Assembly (NCBI GenBank): GCA_022842325.1
Contig: JALHPU010000044.1
Coordinates: forward strand, 1-34,345
DNA length: 34,345 bases
DNA from: Sulfuritalea sp.
GTDB taxonomy: Bacteria > Pseudomonadota > Gammaproteobacteria > Burkholderiales > Rhodocyclaceae
Direction: 5' to 3'
Made by a program: the position numbers and the translations under genes. Position 1 is the first letter of the stretch, and each line of letters begins with the position of its first letter. The notes under the pieces were generated by a model. The model worked only from the letters and a program-made list of their open reading frames with translations. It did no database searches and was not told the DNA's origin. Positions 1 to 7,567 of the stretch are shown piece by piece.

Positions 1-1062
1 AACTACACGGTCAGCAGCACGACCACGACCACGGCCGACATCACGGCGCTGGGGATCGCCGGCAGCATCACGGCGGCGAGCAAGGTCTATAACGCCAACT
101 CCGTCGCGACCATCGGCAGCCGGACGCTGAGCGGTGTGCTCGGCACGGATGTGGTGAGCTACAGCGGCGGGGCGGCAAGTTTCGATAGCAAGAATGTCGG
201 CATCGGCAAGACGGTGACCGGTACCGGCTTCGTCCTCGCCGGCGGCGACGCCGGCAACTACACGGTCAACAGCAGCGCTACCACTACGGCCGACATCACG
301 GCCAGGGCGATCACCGGCCGGATCACAGCCGACAACAAGATCTATGACGCGACCAATACGGCTACGATCCTGACCCGTACGCTGACCGGTGTGCTGGGTA
401 CGGACGTGGTCAGCTACAGTGGCGGCACGGCGCTGTTCAGCGACAAGAACGTCGGCACCGGCAAGACGGTGACCGGCAGCGGCCTGGTTCTCGCCGGCGG
501 CGATGCGGGCAACTACACGGTCAGCAGCACGACCACGACCACGGCCGACATCACGGCGCTGGGGATCGCCGGCAGCATCACGGCGGCGAGCAAGGTCTAT
601 AACGCCAACTCCGTCGCGACCATCAGCAGCCGGACGCTGAGCGGTGTGCTCGGCACGGATGTGGTGAGCTACAGCGGCGGCGCGGCAAGTTTCGATAGCA
701 AGAATGTCGGCATCGGCAAGACGGTGACCGGTACCGGCTTCGTCCTCGCCGGCGGCGACGCCGGCAACTACACGGTCAACAGCAGCGCCACGACAACGGC
801 CGACATCACGCCGAAGGCGATCACCGCCACCGGCATCCTGGCGCTCGACAAGGTGTACAACGCCAGCCTGGTCGCCGGGCTCAATACCACTGGCGCCATG
901 GTCAGCGGCGGGGCCACAAGCGATGGCGACAACAGGTTCTACAGCGCCGACGCGATCACGCTCAACAGCGCGGGCACCAGCGGCGCCTTCGGCGACAAGA
1001 ATGTCGGCGCCAACAAGGCGGTCGCCATCAGCGGTCTGGCCCTGGGCAACAACGCCGCTGGC
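1..1062 (+). repeat. Tandem 255-bp YDG-encoding repeats with a nearly identical 510-bp double unit
   Basis: Units begin at 1, 256, 511 and 766, a period of 255 bp (85 codons). A diverged fourth unit of 297 bp runs to 1062. Bases 1-288 and 511-798 differ at only about two positions (115 and 171) before diverging near 289/799, while neighbouring units differ much more. The higher-order unit is therefore 510 bp and was duplicated or homogenised recently. The array continues past the left window edge. Confidence 0.9.
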
Positions 1063-2136
1063 AACTACACGGTGATCGATGCCAGCGGCGCCACGGCCAG
1101 CATCACGGCCAAGCCCTTGACCATCACCGGCTTCGCGTCCGCCGACAAGGTCTATGACGGCTTGACCACGGCCGCGATCAGCGCTGCCGGCACCCTCTTC
1201 GGCGTCGAGGCTGGCGACACGGTCGGCTTCAGCAACACCGGCGCCACTTTCGACACGAAGAATGCCGGCGCTGGCAAGACGGTGACCCTGAACGGCGGGA
1301 CGCTGACCGGCACGGGGGACCAGACCAACTACAGCTATACGGCACCGATCGCTCTGGCCAACATCACGCCTGCCACCGTGACGGTCAATGCGGATGCCAT
1401 GAGCAAGGTGTATGGCGCATTCGACCCCGCTCTGGCCTACACCACCGGCGCATTCCAATTCGGTGACAGTGCGGCAAGCGTGCTTAGCGGCGCGCTGTCG
1501 CGTGCTGCCGGAGAATCCGCTGGTGCTTATGCGATCGGGCAAAACACTCTTGTCTCGAATGCGAACTACACCGTTGTCTATACAGGCGCTAACCTGAGCA
1601 TCGCGCCAGCCGTACTCAATGTCGTCGCGAATCCGCAGATCAAGGCCTTCGGCACCAACGATCCGGCCCTGAGCTTCACCGTTGCGGGGCTGGTCAATAA
1701 TCCCTTGCTCGGCATTGCGGACACCGAAGCGGGTGTGATTACAGGCGCGCTTGCCCGCGTCCCCGGCGAGACTGCCGTTGGTGGCCCATACGCCATTACG
1801 CAAGGCAGTCTGGCGACCAACCGCAACTATGCGCTTGGTTTTACGGGCAGCAGCTTTGTCATCGTCGGTGCTGCTACCGAGCCCGTTTTCGGCCTCAGCG
1901 TGGGCCAGTTGATTTTCGCTGGAGTAGTGAATAATCAGACGTATTACCGCCCGGGCAATTTCTGGCACATCTCGCTGAACAGTAGCAACGCGGACCCGGG
2001 CTTCGACGTGATGCGGGGCACCAGTGATACAAATTCGCGCGCGAGCCGACGCATGAACAGCTGCGATTCCGTGTTCGGCGGCGGATTCTGTGAAACATGG
2101 TCCTTCCCCCAGCAACGCACGCGGGGCGATAATTGA
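1..2136 (+). CDS. TpsA-type exoprotein with YDG and MBG repeats, C-terminal part (5' end outside window)
   Basis: The reading frame is open from base 1, so this is the 3' part (711 codons) of a larger gene. It begins with near-identical 85-residue units carrying a [KN][VI]Y[DN]A core and a GDAGNYTV junction, typical of YDG repeats in secreted filamentous-haemagglutinin-like proteins. Diverged units follow, then two MBG-type repeats (SKVYGAFDPAL near residue 470; KAFGTNDPAL near 550). The last ~80 residues are non-repetitive and hold two cysteines nine residues apart (codons 2062 and 2089). The outer-membrane transporter gene starts 46 bp after the stop, the usual tpsA-tpsB order, so export through that partner is inferred. 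The N-terminal TPS secretion domain cannot be seen. A surface adhesin or matrix role is likely from family knowledge; the ligand is unknown. Confidence 0.85.
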   Translation, partial: NYTVSSTTTTTADITALGIAGSITAASKVYNANSVATIGSRTLSGVLGTDVVSYSGGAASFDSKNVGIGKTVTGTGFVLAGGDAGNYTVNSSATTTADITARAITGRITADNKIYDATNTATILTRTLTGVLGTDVVSYSGGTALFSDKNVGTGKTVTGSGLVLAGGDAGNYTVSSTTTTTADITALGIAGSITAASKVYNANSVATISSRTLSGVLGTDVVSYSGGAASFDSKNVGIGKTVTGTGFVLAGGDAGNYTVNSSATTTADITPKAITATGILALDKVYNASLVAGLNTTGAMVSGGATSDGDNRFYSADAITLNSAGTSGAFGDKNVGANKAVAISGLALGNNAAGNYTVIDASGATASITAKPLTITGFASADKVYDGLTTAAISAAGTLFGVEAGDTVGFSNTGATFDTKNAGAGKTVTLNGGTLTGTGDQTNYSYTAPIALANITPATVTVNADAMSKVYGAFDPALAYTTGAFQFGDSAASVLSGALSRAAGESAGAYAIGQNTLVSNANYTVVYTGANLSIAPAVLNVVANPQIKAFGTNDPALSFTVAGLVNNPLLGIADTEAGVITGALARVPGETAVGGPYAITQGSLATNRNYALGFTGSSFVIVGAATEPVFGLSVGQLIFAGVVNNQTYYRPGNFWHISLNSSNADPGFDVMRGTSDTNSRASRRMNSCDSVFGGGFCETWSFPQQRTRGDN

Positions 2137-2182
2137 TGAACATTCATCCGGTGCCGAAACGACGGCAGGAGAGGAGGGCGGC

Positions 2183-3796
2183 ATGTTGCCGATGATTCGC
2201 CGCATGGCGCTTGCGGCCGGACTGCTGATCTCGTTGCTGCCCCTGGCACAGGCGGCGAGCGAACGCTTCGATATCGATCGCTTTCAGATCGAAGGCAATA
2301 CGCTGCTCGGAAGCGACGAACTGGATGCCGTGGTGCAGCCCTTTACCGGAAAGGGCCGTGTGTATGGCGACGTCAAACGCGCGATCGAAGCACTGCGACA
2401 ACGCTATACCGCCAGTGGATACAGCGTGGTGTGGGTGGTGGCGCCAGAACAGGATCTCGACAGGGGCTTCGTCACTTTGCAGGTCATCGAAGGCCGGATC
2501 GGGAAGGTCAGCATCGAAGGCAACCGTTTTTTTGACGATGCGAACATTCGCGCCAGCCTGCCGGCGCTGAGAGAGAACACATCGCCCAGGACAGGGGATA
2601 TCTCGGCCAACTCGCAGCTTGGCAACGAGAATCCATCCAAGCAGGTGGATGTTGTCCTGCGCCCCGGCGAGCAAGCGGGCGTAGTGGATGCCACGGTCGA
2701 TGTCATTGATGTGGCACCGCTCAAGGCCTTCTTGACCTTCGACAATACCGGCAACCGGCAGACCGGTGACTTCAGGCTCGGCGTCGGCGTGCAGCACGCC
2801 AATCTGTTCGAGCGCGACCACGTCGGTACTTTTAGTTACGTCACCTCGCCGGAGAAGGCGAACCAGGTCAAGCTGTACAGCGCGAGCTATCGCCTGCCGC
2901 TCTATTCCCTGGGTGATTCGATGGATTTCATCGCTGCCTATTCGGATGTCAGTGCCGGCACCACGCAGACCGTTGCCGGGCCGCTGGCGTTTTCCGGCCA
3001 GGGCACGGTATATGGCGTTCGCTACAACCAGTTGCTGGAGCGGCGTGGGGTGTATTCGCATCGGGCCGTCTATGGTCTTGATTACCGTGCCTACAAGAAT
3101 TCCTGCTCGCTCGGGGCTTTCGGTGCGGCCGGTTGCGGGCCCGCCGCGGTGGATGTCACGGTAAGGCCCGTCAGCGTGGCATACAGCGGCAATTGGATGC
3201 AGCCGGGTCGCGTCTCCGACTTCTATGTGGCGCTATCGCAAAACCTTCCCGGCACAGCCAAAGGACGCGAGGCTGATTTCAATGCGGCCCGTCCCGGATT
3301 GATTGCCGGGACAGGTGCGCCTTCCCGCTACAGGATCCTTCGTTTTGGCGCGAGCATGGTTAACGCTTTCGAGAACAACTGGCAGCTTCGCGCCGCGCTG
3401 AATATGCAATACAGCCCCGATGCACTGGTGTCCGGCGAACAGTTCGGTGTGGCGGGCGCGACGGCAGTACGCGGTTTTCTGGAGCGGGAAGTCGCCCGCG
3501 ATTCGGGCTATTTCGCCAACCTCGAACTCTACTCGCCGAACCTGGTCGGCACCATGATTCCGGGTGAAGGCAACCTTCGCGGCCTGCTGTTCTATGACGT
3601 AGCCATGGCGGCGAACAACCCCCTGCCCGGGGAACTGCGGCAGAAGGTCTCGATCGCCAGCATCGGTGCCGGCTTGCGCTGGAACATCGAGCGCAACTTC
3701 AATGTGCGTTTCGACCTGGCGCGGGTAGTTGACGCGGGCGGCAGCAAGCTGGCGGGCGATCTCCGCGGCCATGTCTCGGTCTATCTGGGCTTCTAG
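2183..3796 (+). CDS. TpsB two-partner secretion outer-membrane transporter (ShlB/FhaC/HecB family)
   Basis: The 537-residue product has a signal peptide (IRRMALAAGLLISLLPLAQA). A POTRA region of about residues 25-170 follows (FDIDRFQIEGNTLL; VIEGRIGKVSIEGNRFF). The rest is a 16-strand-type barrel region containing the family's TAVRGFLERE (VRGF) loop motif and ending in a C-terminal Phe, as usual for outer-membrane barrels. It would translocate the adjacent TpsA exoprotein across the outer membrane after POTRA recognition in the periplasm. ATG 2183 is chosen because a GGAGAGGAGGG ribosome-binding site lies just upstream. The frame stays open to 2090, but that extension overlaps the tpsA end and has no signal sequence. 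ATG 2192 is an alternative start. Confidence 0.92.
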   Translation: MLPMIRRMALAAGLLISLLPLAQAASERFDIDRFQIEGNTLLGSDELDAVVQPFTGKGRVYGDVKRAIEALRQRYTASGYSVVWVVAPEQDLDRGFVTLQVIEGRIGKVSIEGNRFFDDANIRASLPALRENTSPRTGDISANSQLGNENPSKQVDVVLRPGEQAGVVDATVDVIDVAPLKAFLTFDNTGNRQTGDFRLGVGVQHANLFERDHVGTFSYVTSPEKANQVKLYSASYRLPLYSLGDSMDFIAAYSDVSAGTTQTVAGPLAFSGQGTVYGVRYNQLLERRGVYSHRAVYGLDYRAYKNSCSLGAFGAAGCGPAAVDVTVRPVSVAYSGNWMQPGRVSDFYVALSQNLPGTAKGREADFNAARPGLIAGTGAPSRYRILRFGASMVNAFENNWQLRAALNMQYSPDALVSGEQFGVAGATAVRGFLEREVARDSGYFANLELYSPNLVGTMIPGEGNLRGLLFYDVAMAANNPLPGELRQKVSIASIGAGLRWNIERNFNVRFDLARVVDAGGSKLAGDLRGHVSVYLGF

Positions 3797-3805
3797 CGAC
3801 CGAAA

Positions 3806-3828
3806 GTCGGCGCCGGCGAGACGCCGAC
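3806..3828 (+). terminator. Weak hairpin after tpsB
   Basis: A 7-bp stem, GTCGGCG (3806-3812) with CGCCGAC (3822-3828), lies 10 bp after the tpsB stop. No T-run follows, so it may only protect the 3' end or support factor-dependent termination. Confidence 0.3.
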
Positions 3829-3870
3829 CCGCAGTGCCGAAGGCTGATAAAGTCCCAGCGTCGCATGTTA

Positions 3871-3913
3871 TGTGCGACAGCGCACAGACTCCGGGCGGAC
3901 GTCGGCTCAGAGT
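3871..3913 (+). promoter_or_regulatory. Class II CRP/FNR-like promoter for the PA2779/PA2778 pair (site a)
   Basis: This is a perfect palindrome, TGTGCG-ACAG-CGCACA, at 3871-3886. Hexamer CAGAGT follows 21 bp later at 3908-3913. The operator centre is about 41.5 bp from the predicted start near 3920 and 102 bp from the ATG at 3981. The hexamer alone is weak; support comes from the spacing shared by all ten copies. Confidence 0.7.
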
Positions 3914-3980
3914 CGGTAACAAGTTCTCACACATCCTTGCGTGGGGGCGATACCGATCCGACCCACCACAGGAGATAGAC

Positions 3981-4334
3981 ATGAATTCCACATTCAAGAA
4001 ACTGCTTTGCCGCTTTCTCGCCGTCGCACTCATTACGCTGCCCTTCCAGACCGGCCAGGCCAGCATGATCGGTACGGATCAGGTCACCGCCGCCGCCACC
4101 GTTCAGGCTGATCGCAATCTGGTGTCGAGTTATCTCAGCCGCTCGCAGACCGTCAGCGAGTTTCAGGCGCTGGGTCTGGATGCACAGGATGCCCGGGATC
4201 GCGTCGCATCGATGACCGATGAGGAAGTCAGCTCGCTCGCCGGTCAGATCAACGCCGTGCCGGCCGGTGGTGATGGCCTGGTGGTGCTGATCCTGGTCGT
4301 ATTCATCCTCTGGTACTTCGCCTTCCGCAAGTAA
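3981..4334 (+). CDS. PA2779-family small membrane-anchored protein
   Basis: The product has 117 residues: an N-terminal signal or membrane segment (residues 6-25), a polar middle with helix-forming DAQDARDRVASMTDEEVSSLAGQINAVPAG, and a hydrophobic C-terminal segment ending LVVLILVVFILWYFAFRK. This layout, and the following cysteine peptidase gene, match the PA2779 family, which is normally found beside PA2778-type peptidases. The biochemical role is unknown; being a substrate or partner of the neighbouring peptidase is an inference from conserved linkage. The start is set by AGGAGA six bases before ATG 3981. The gene lies under palindrome site a, ~70 bp after the predicted transcription start. 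Confidence 0.8.
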   Translation: MNSTFKKLLCRFLAVALITLPFQTGQASMIGTDQVTAAATVQADRNLVSSYLSRSQTVSEFQALGLDAQDARDRVASMTDEEVSSLAGQINAVPAGGDGLVVLILVVFILWYFAFRK

Positions 4335-4369
4335 TCCGTCGAACGCCGCACCGATCGCGAAAGTCACTG

Positions 4370-5356
4370 ATGCCGGACTTCCCGGTTTGGTTCGGAGGCG
4401 CCCGCCTTACCGCGGGCGCTTTTTTGCTTTTGCTGCTGACCGGCTTGAGCGGCTGCGCGTCGCTGGTGCCGCAAACCATGGGCTTGCGCGATGCCTGGCC
4501 ACAGGGCGTGGCCGAGCGCAGCGAACTGCGCGACGTACCTTTCTTTGCCCAGCAGGAGTACCAGTGCGGCCCTGCCGCGCTGGCCACGACGCTGGTCCAT
4601 GCCGGCACGCCGGTGAGTCCGGACGAACTGGTCAAGCGCGTCTATCTGCCCGGGCGCGAAGGCAGCCTGCAGGCGGAAATGCTGGCGGCGCCGCGCCGCT
4701 ACGGCAAGCTTTCCTACCAGATCGCGCCGCGCTTCGACGACCTGCTGCGCGAGGTCGCCGCAGGCAATCCGGTGCTGGTGCTGCAGGATACCGGGGCCGG
4801 CCCGATCACCAACTGGCACTATGCCGTGGTGGTCGGCTTCGACTACCCCGCCGGCGAGTTGTACCTGCGCTCGGGCGAAACCCGGCGCCTGGCCGTGCCG
4901 TTCACGGTCTTCGAATACACCTGGAAGAAGAGCAATTATTGGGCGATGGTGACCATGGCGCCCGAGCGCATTCCGGTGACCGCCAGCGAGCCTGCCTATC
5001 TGGCGGCGGTCGCGGCCATGGAACGCGTGGCCGCGCCGGCGGCCAGCTTTGCCGCGTATTCCGCAGCGCTGCAGCGCTGGCCCGACAATGTCGCGGCCAG
5101 CATCGGCCTGGCCAACCGGCATTACGCGCTGGGAGAACTCAAGCAGGCGGAAGCCATTCTGCGGCGGGCCCATGCCGGTCACCCGGAGTCGGTGGCCGTG
5201 ACCAACAATCTGGCGCACACGCTCTCGGATCTGGGGCGCAACGAGGAGGCGCTGGCGCTGATCACACAGGCCGCAGTGCCCGACGGCAGCCCTTTCGCGG
5301 CGGCGGTAGGCGAGACCCGGAGATTGATTCTGCAACGCCTGGGCCGCGACAAATAG
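4370..5356 (+). CDS. PA2778-family C39-like cysteine peptidase lipoprotein with TPR tail
   Basis: The product has 328 residues. It starts with a lipoprotein signal peptide with lipobox LSGC (Cys29). A papain-like C39 domain follows, with the catalytic set visible as QQEYQCGPAA (Cys66), NWHYAVVVG (His150) and a nearby Asp (GFDYP, 158). Residues ~205-320 form TPR-like helices (NVAASIGLANRHYALGELKQAEAILRRAHAGHPES). The protein probably sits in an outer- or inner-membrane periplasmic leaflet and cleaves or binds a partner peptide; the substrate is unknown, with the upstream PA2779 protein a candidate. ATG 4370 has no clear Shine-Dalgarno. A terminator-like hairpin lies inside codons 10-19, so expression may depend on readthrough or translation from upstream. 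Confidence 0.85.
   Translation: MPDFPVWFGGARLTAGAFLLLLLTGLSGCASLVPQTMGLRDAWPQGVAERSELRDVPFFAQQEYQCGPAALATTLVHAGTPVSPDELVKRVYLPGREGSLQAEMLAAPRRYGKLSYQIAPRFDDLLREVAAGNPVLVLQDTGAGPITNWHYAVVVGFDYPAGELYLRSGETRRLAVPFTVFEYTWKKSNYWAMVTMAPERIPVTASEPAYLAAVAAMERVAAPAASFAAYSAALQRWPDNVAASIGLANRHYALGELKQAEAILRRAHAGHPESVAVTNNLAHTLSDLGRNEEALALITQAAVPDGSPFAAAVGETRRLILQRLGRDK
4398..4425 (+). terminator. Intrinsic terminator-like hairpin inside the PA2778 signal-peptide codons
   Basis: GCGCCCGC (4398-4405) pairs perfectly with GCGGGCGC (4412-4419) around a 6-nt loop, followed directly by six T residues (4420-4425). It lies 64 bp after the PA2779 stop, the usual place for a terminator, yet it is within the coding start of the peptidase gene. 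Confidence 0.6.
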
Positions 5357-5371
5357 TTGCCAAATCGTCAG

Positions 5372-5414
5372 TGTGCGCTATCGCACAGAGGTATTTTGCG
5401 GTGCGGATTATGCT
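5372..5414 (+). promoter_or_regulatory. Class II CRP/FNR-like promoter for the RcnB-like/MipA unit (site b)
   Basis: This is a perfect palindrome, TGTGCG-CTAT-CGCACA, at 5372-5387, with a good -10 hexamer TATGCT at 5409-5414 (21-bp gap). The predicted start is near 5421, ~44 bp before ATG 5465. With site a it is the clearest copy of the motif. Confidence 0.8.
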
Positions 5415-5464
5415 TTTAACCTGATAGTTCGCTGCTCAATGAGTTTCTAGCCCGGTGATCCAAC

Positions 5465-6013
5465 ATGAAACTGCATGCCCTGAAAACAAAATGTGCGATG
5501 GCGCTGCTTATCGGCGGCATTTTTGCGGTAGGCCCGGCCATGGCCGACAAGCCCTCCTGGGCCGGCAACGACAAGGGCGGCAAAGGCGATCAGCGCGACG
5601 ACAGAAAAGATGATCGCAAGAAGGATCACAAGAAAGACCGGAAAGATGACGACCGCAAGGCGAAGAACGACAAGGATCGTCACTCCGACGGCGACAGGCG
5701 CCACTTCCAGCAGCAGCAGCATGTGATGGTGCGTGACTACTATGCCGAGCATTACCGGGGTGCGCGCCGCTGCCCGCCGGGGCTGGCGAAGAAGAACAAT
5801 GGCTGCATGCCGCCGGGACAGGCGAAGAAATGGCGGGTCGGCTATCAGCTGCCGCGTGAAGTGGTCTATTACGAGGTTCCGTCGGCACTGGTGATCCAGA
5901 TCGGCCCACCGCCGTCGGGTCATCGCTACGTACGGGTTGCCGGCGACATATTGATGCTCGCGATCGGTACCGGCATGGTAGTGGATGCGATTTCGGATCT
6001 CGGCAGTATGTAA
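5465..6013 (+). CDS. RcnB/CigR-like periplasmic protein
   Basis: The product has 182 residues: a signal peptide (MALLIGGIFAVGPAMA), then a very charged low-complexity stretch of Asp, Lys and Arg (residues ~35-80). A conserved C-terminal module follows: CPPGLAKKNNGCMPPGQAKKW, YQLPREVVYYEVP and a final GHRYVRVAGDILMLAIGTGMVVDAI. That ending is the signature of the RcnB/CigR family. RcnB in enterobacteria affects nickel/cobalt homeostasis and CigR is an anti-virulence factor; which role applies here cannot be told. The gene is first in a two-gene unit under palindrome site b. ATG 5465 follows a weak ribosome-binding sequence. Confidence 0.8.
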   Translation: MKLHALKTKCAMALLIGGIFAVGPAMADKPSWAGNDKGGKGDQRDDRKDDRKKDHKKDRKDDDRKAKNDKDRHSDGDRRHFQQQQHVMVRDYYAEHYRGARRCPPGLAKKNNGCMPPGQAKKWRVGYQLPREVVYYEVPSALVIQIGPPPSGHRYVRVAGDILMLAIGTGMVVDAISDLGSM

Positions 6014-6085
6014 GTTTTGATTGCCGTACGCCGGATTCAGCAGCGTATGGCAGTAGTGGCCGTAGTCATGGGGGAGTGTGAAGCA

Positions 6086-7480
6086 ATGATTTCTGGTTCC
6101 GGGTATTCACTGCGGGCAACGGTGGCCTTGTGCCTGTCGCTGTTCTCCGCCCACGGGCTGGCGGCGGAGGCCGCGGTCCCGATCGTCGCGGCGGCAGTTC
6201 CCGTGGCGACAGGCGGCGCCGGCCTTGGCATGGCCATGCGCTTCGAGAGCTCGATCTATCGCGACGCGGGTACGCGCCACGACTTCGTTCCGATCTACAT
6301 CTACGAAGGCAAGCGCGTCTTCCTCGAAGCCTATCGGGTCGGCCTCAAACTCGATGCGACGCCCGACTCGCGTTTCGATGCCTTCGTCGGCTATCGCTTC
6401 GAGGGCTTTCCCTACGACCGCATTCCGGCCAGCCTGGCCGGCATGGCCAATCGCGGGCCGGGCGTCGATATCGGCATCGGCTATCGGCAGCGCAAGGAGT
6501 GGGGCACGCTGTTCGGCGAAGTGCTGACCGATGCCGGCAGCGGATCGGACGGCAGCGAAATCCGCCTCGGTTACCGCTACGACTGGCAGCTCGGCAGGCT
6601 GCAGTTGCAACCGCAACTGACGTTTGCGGCCCGCGACGCCCGGCTCAACAACTACTACTACGGCGTGCGTCCATCCGAAGCGACCATCAATCGCCCGGCC
6701 TACGAACCGGGCGGCGGCGTCAATGCCGAACTGGCCCTGTCCGGCGTCTATCGCCTGTCCGAGCGTTGGCGTCTGATCGGCGGCGTATCGGCCACGCGCT
6801 GGGCATCCGGCGTGCGCGCCAGCCCGATCGTCGAGAACCGCACCCAGCTCGCCGGGCATCTCGGCGTGGCCTACGATTTCTCGCCCGGGCACGACGCCTG
6901 GCCCGACGGCCGGCCGCTGATCGTCAAGGTGCTGCACGGCAAAGCCACCGATTGCGACGTGGCGCAGGTGATGCTGCTCAAATGTTTCTCGACCAATACG
7001 GTGGACCAGACGCGCGTCACGGGCATCGAACTGGGCCGCCCCTTCGTCGAGCGCCTGAACGGCTGGCCGCTGGATTTCGTCGGTTACGTCGGCCTGTTGC
7101 GCCACCACGAGCAAGGGCTGCAGGAGGATTCCTGGCAGGCCAATGCCTACATGAAGGCCTACTACTACGGATTTCCGTGGAGCCACCGCGTGCGCACCCG
7201 GCTTGGCCTCGGCGTCGGCATCTCCTATGCCGAGCGCGTGCCCTACGTCGAGCTGCGCGACCAGCTGGCGCGCGGACGCAGTAGCTCGCGGCTGCTCCAG
7301 TACCTGGATCCGAGCATCGACATCAGCCTCGGCGACCTGATCGGCGTCAAGTCGATGGGCGAAACCTACGTCGGCGTCGGCGTCACCCACCGCTCGGGAA
7401 TCTTCGGCACCTCGCGCCTGCTCGGCAATGTGAACGGCGGCTCGAACTACATCTATTCCTACGTCGAGTGGCGCATGTAG
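6086..7480 (+). CDS. MipA/OmpV-like outer-membrane protein
   Basis: The product has 464 residues, with signal peptide SLRATVALCLSLFSAHGLAAEA. Alternating aromatic and polar strands suggest a beta-barrel (FDAFVGYRFEGFPYD, GVDIGIGYRQRKEWGTLFGEV, EIRLGYRYDWQLGRLQLQPQL). The N-terminal 250 residues resemble MipA/OmpV, a family of scaffold or porin-like outer-membrane proteins. The total length is nearly double the usual ~250 residues, and a second strand-rich half ends SNYIYSYVEWRM. ATG 6086 is chosen because GGGGGAG precedes it and the signal peptide starts there; the frame is open from 6017. It follows the RcnB-like gene by 72 bp, probably in one transcript. Function unknown. Confidence 0.6.
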   Translation: MISGSGYSLRATVALCLSLFSAHGLAAEAAVPIVAAAVPVATGGAGLGMAMRFESSIYRDAGTRHDFVPIYIYEGKRVFLEAYRVGLKLDATPDSRFDAFVGYRFEGFPYDRIPASLAGMANRGPGVDIGIGYRQRKEWGTLFGEVLTDAGSGSDGSEIRLGYRYDWQLGRLQLQPQLTFAARDARLNNYYYGVRPSEATINRPAYEPGGGVNAELALSGVYRLSERWRLIGGVSATRWASGVRASPIVENRTQLAGHLGVAYDFSPGHDAWPDGRPLIVKVLHGKATDCDVAQVMLLKCFSTNTVDQTRVTGIELGRPFVERLNGWPLDFVGYVGLLRHHEQGLQEDSWQANAYMKAYYYGFPWSHRVRTRLGLGVGISYAERVPYVELRDQLARGRSSSRLLQYLDPSIDISLGDLIGVKSMGETYVGVGVTHRSGIFGTSRLLGNVNGGSNYIYSYVEWRM

Positions 7481-7567
7481 TCGGCCAGGGCCGCAGCAAA
7501 CGCGGGGCGGGATGACCCGCTCTGCGCTGCCGCCGTGGCGCCGGCGCCGACTCCTGAACTTCCTGCC

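Noticed and set aside
1..1062. CRISPR array or microsatellite
   Set aside because: The repeats are 255 bp, in frame and encode protein domains; there are no short direct repeats with unique spacers anywhere in the window.
2090..2182. N-terminal extension of TpsB from ATG 2090
   Set aside because: It would overlap the end of tpsA and hide the signal peptide; ATG 2183 has a strong ribosome-binding site.
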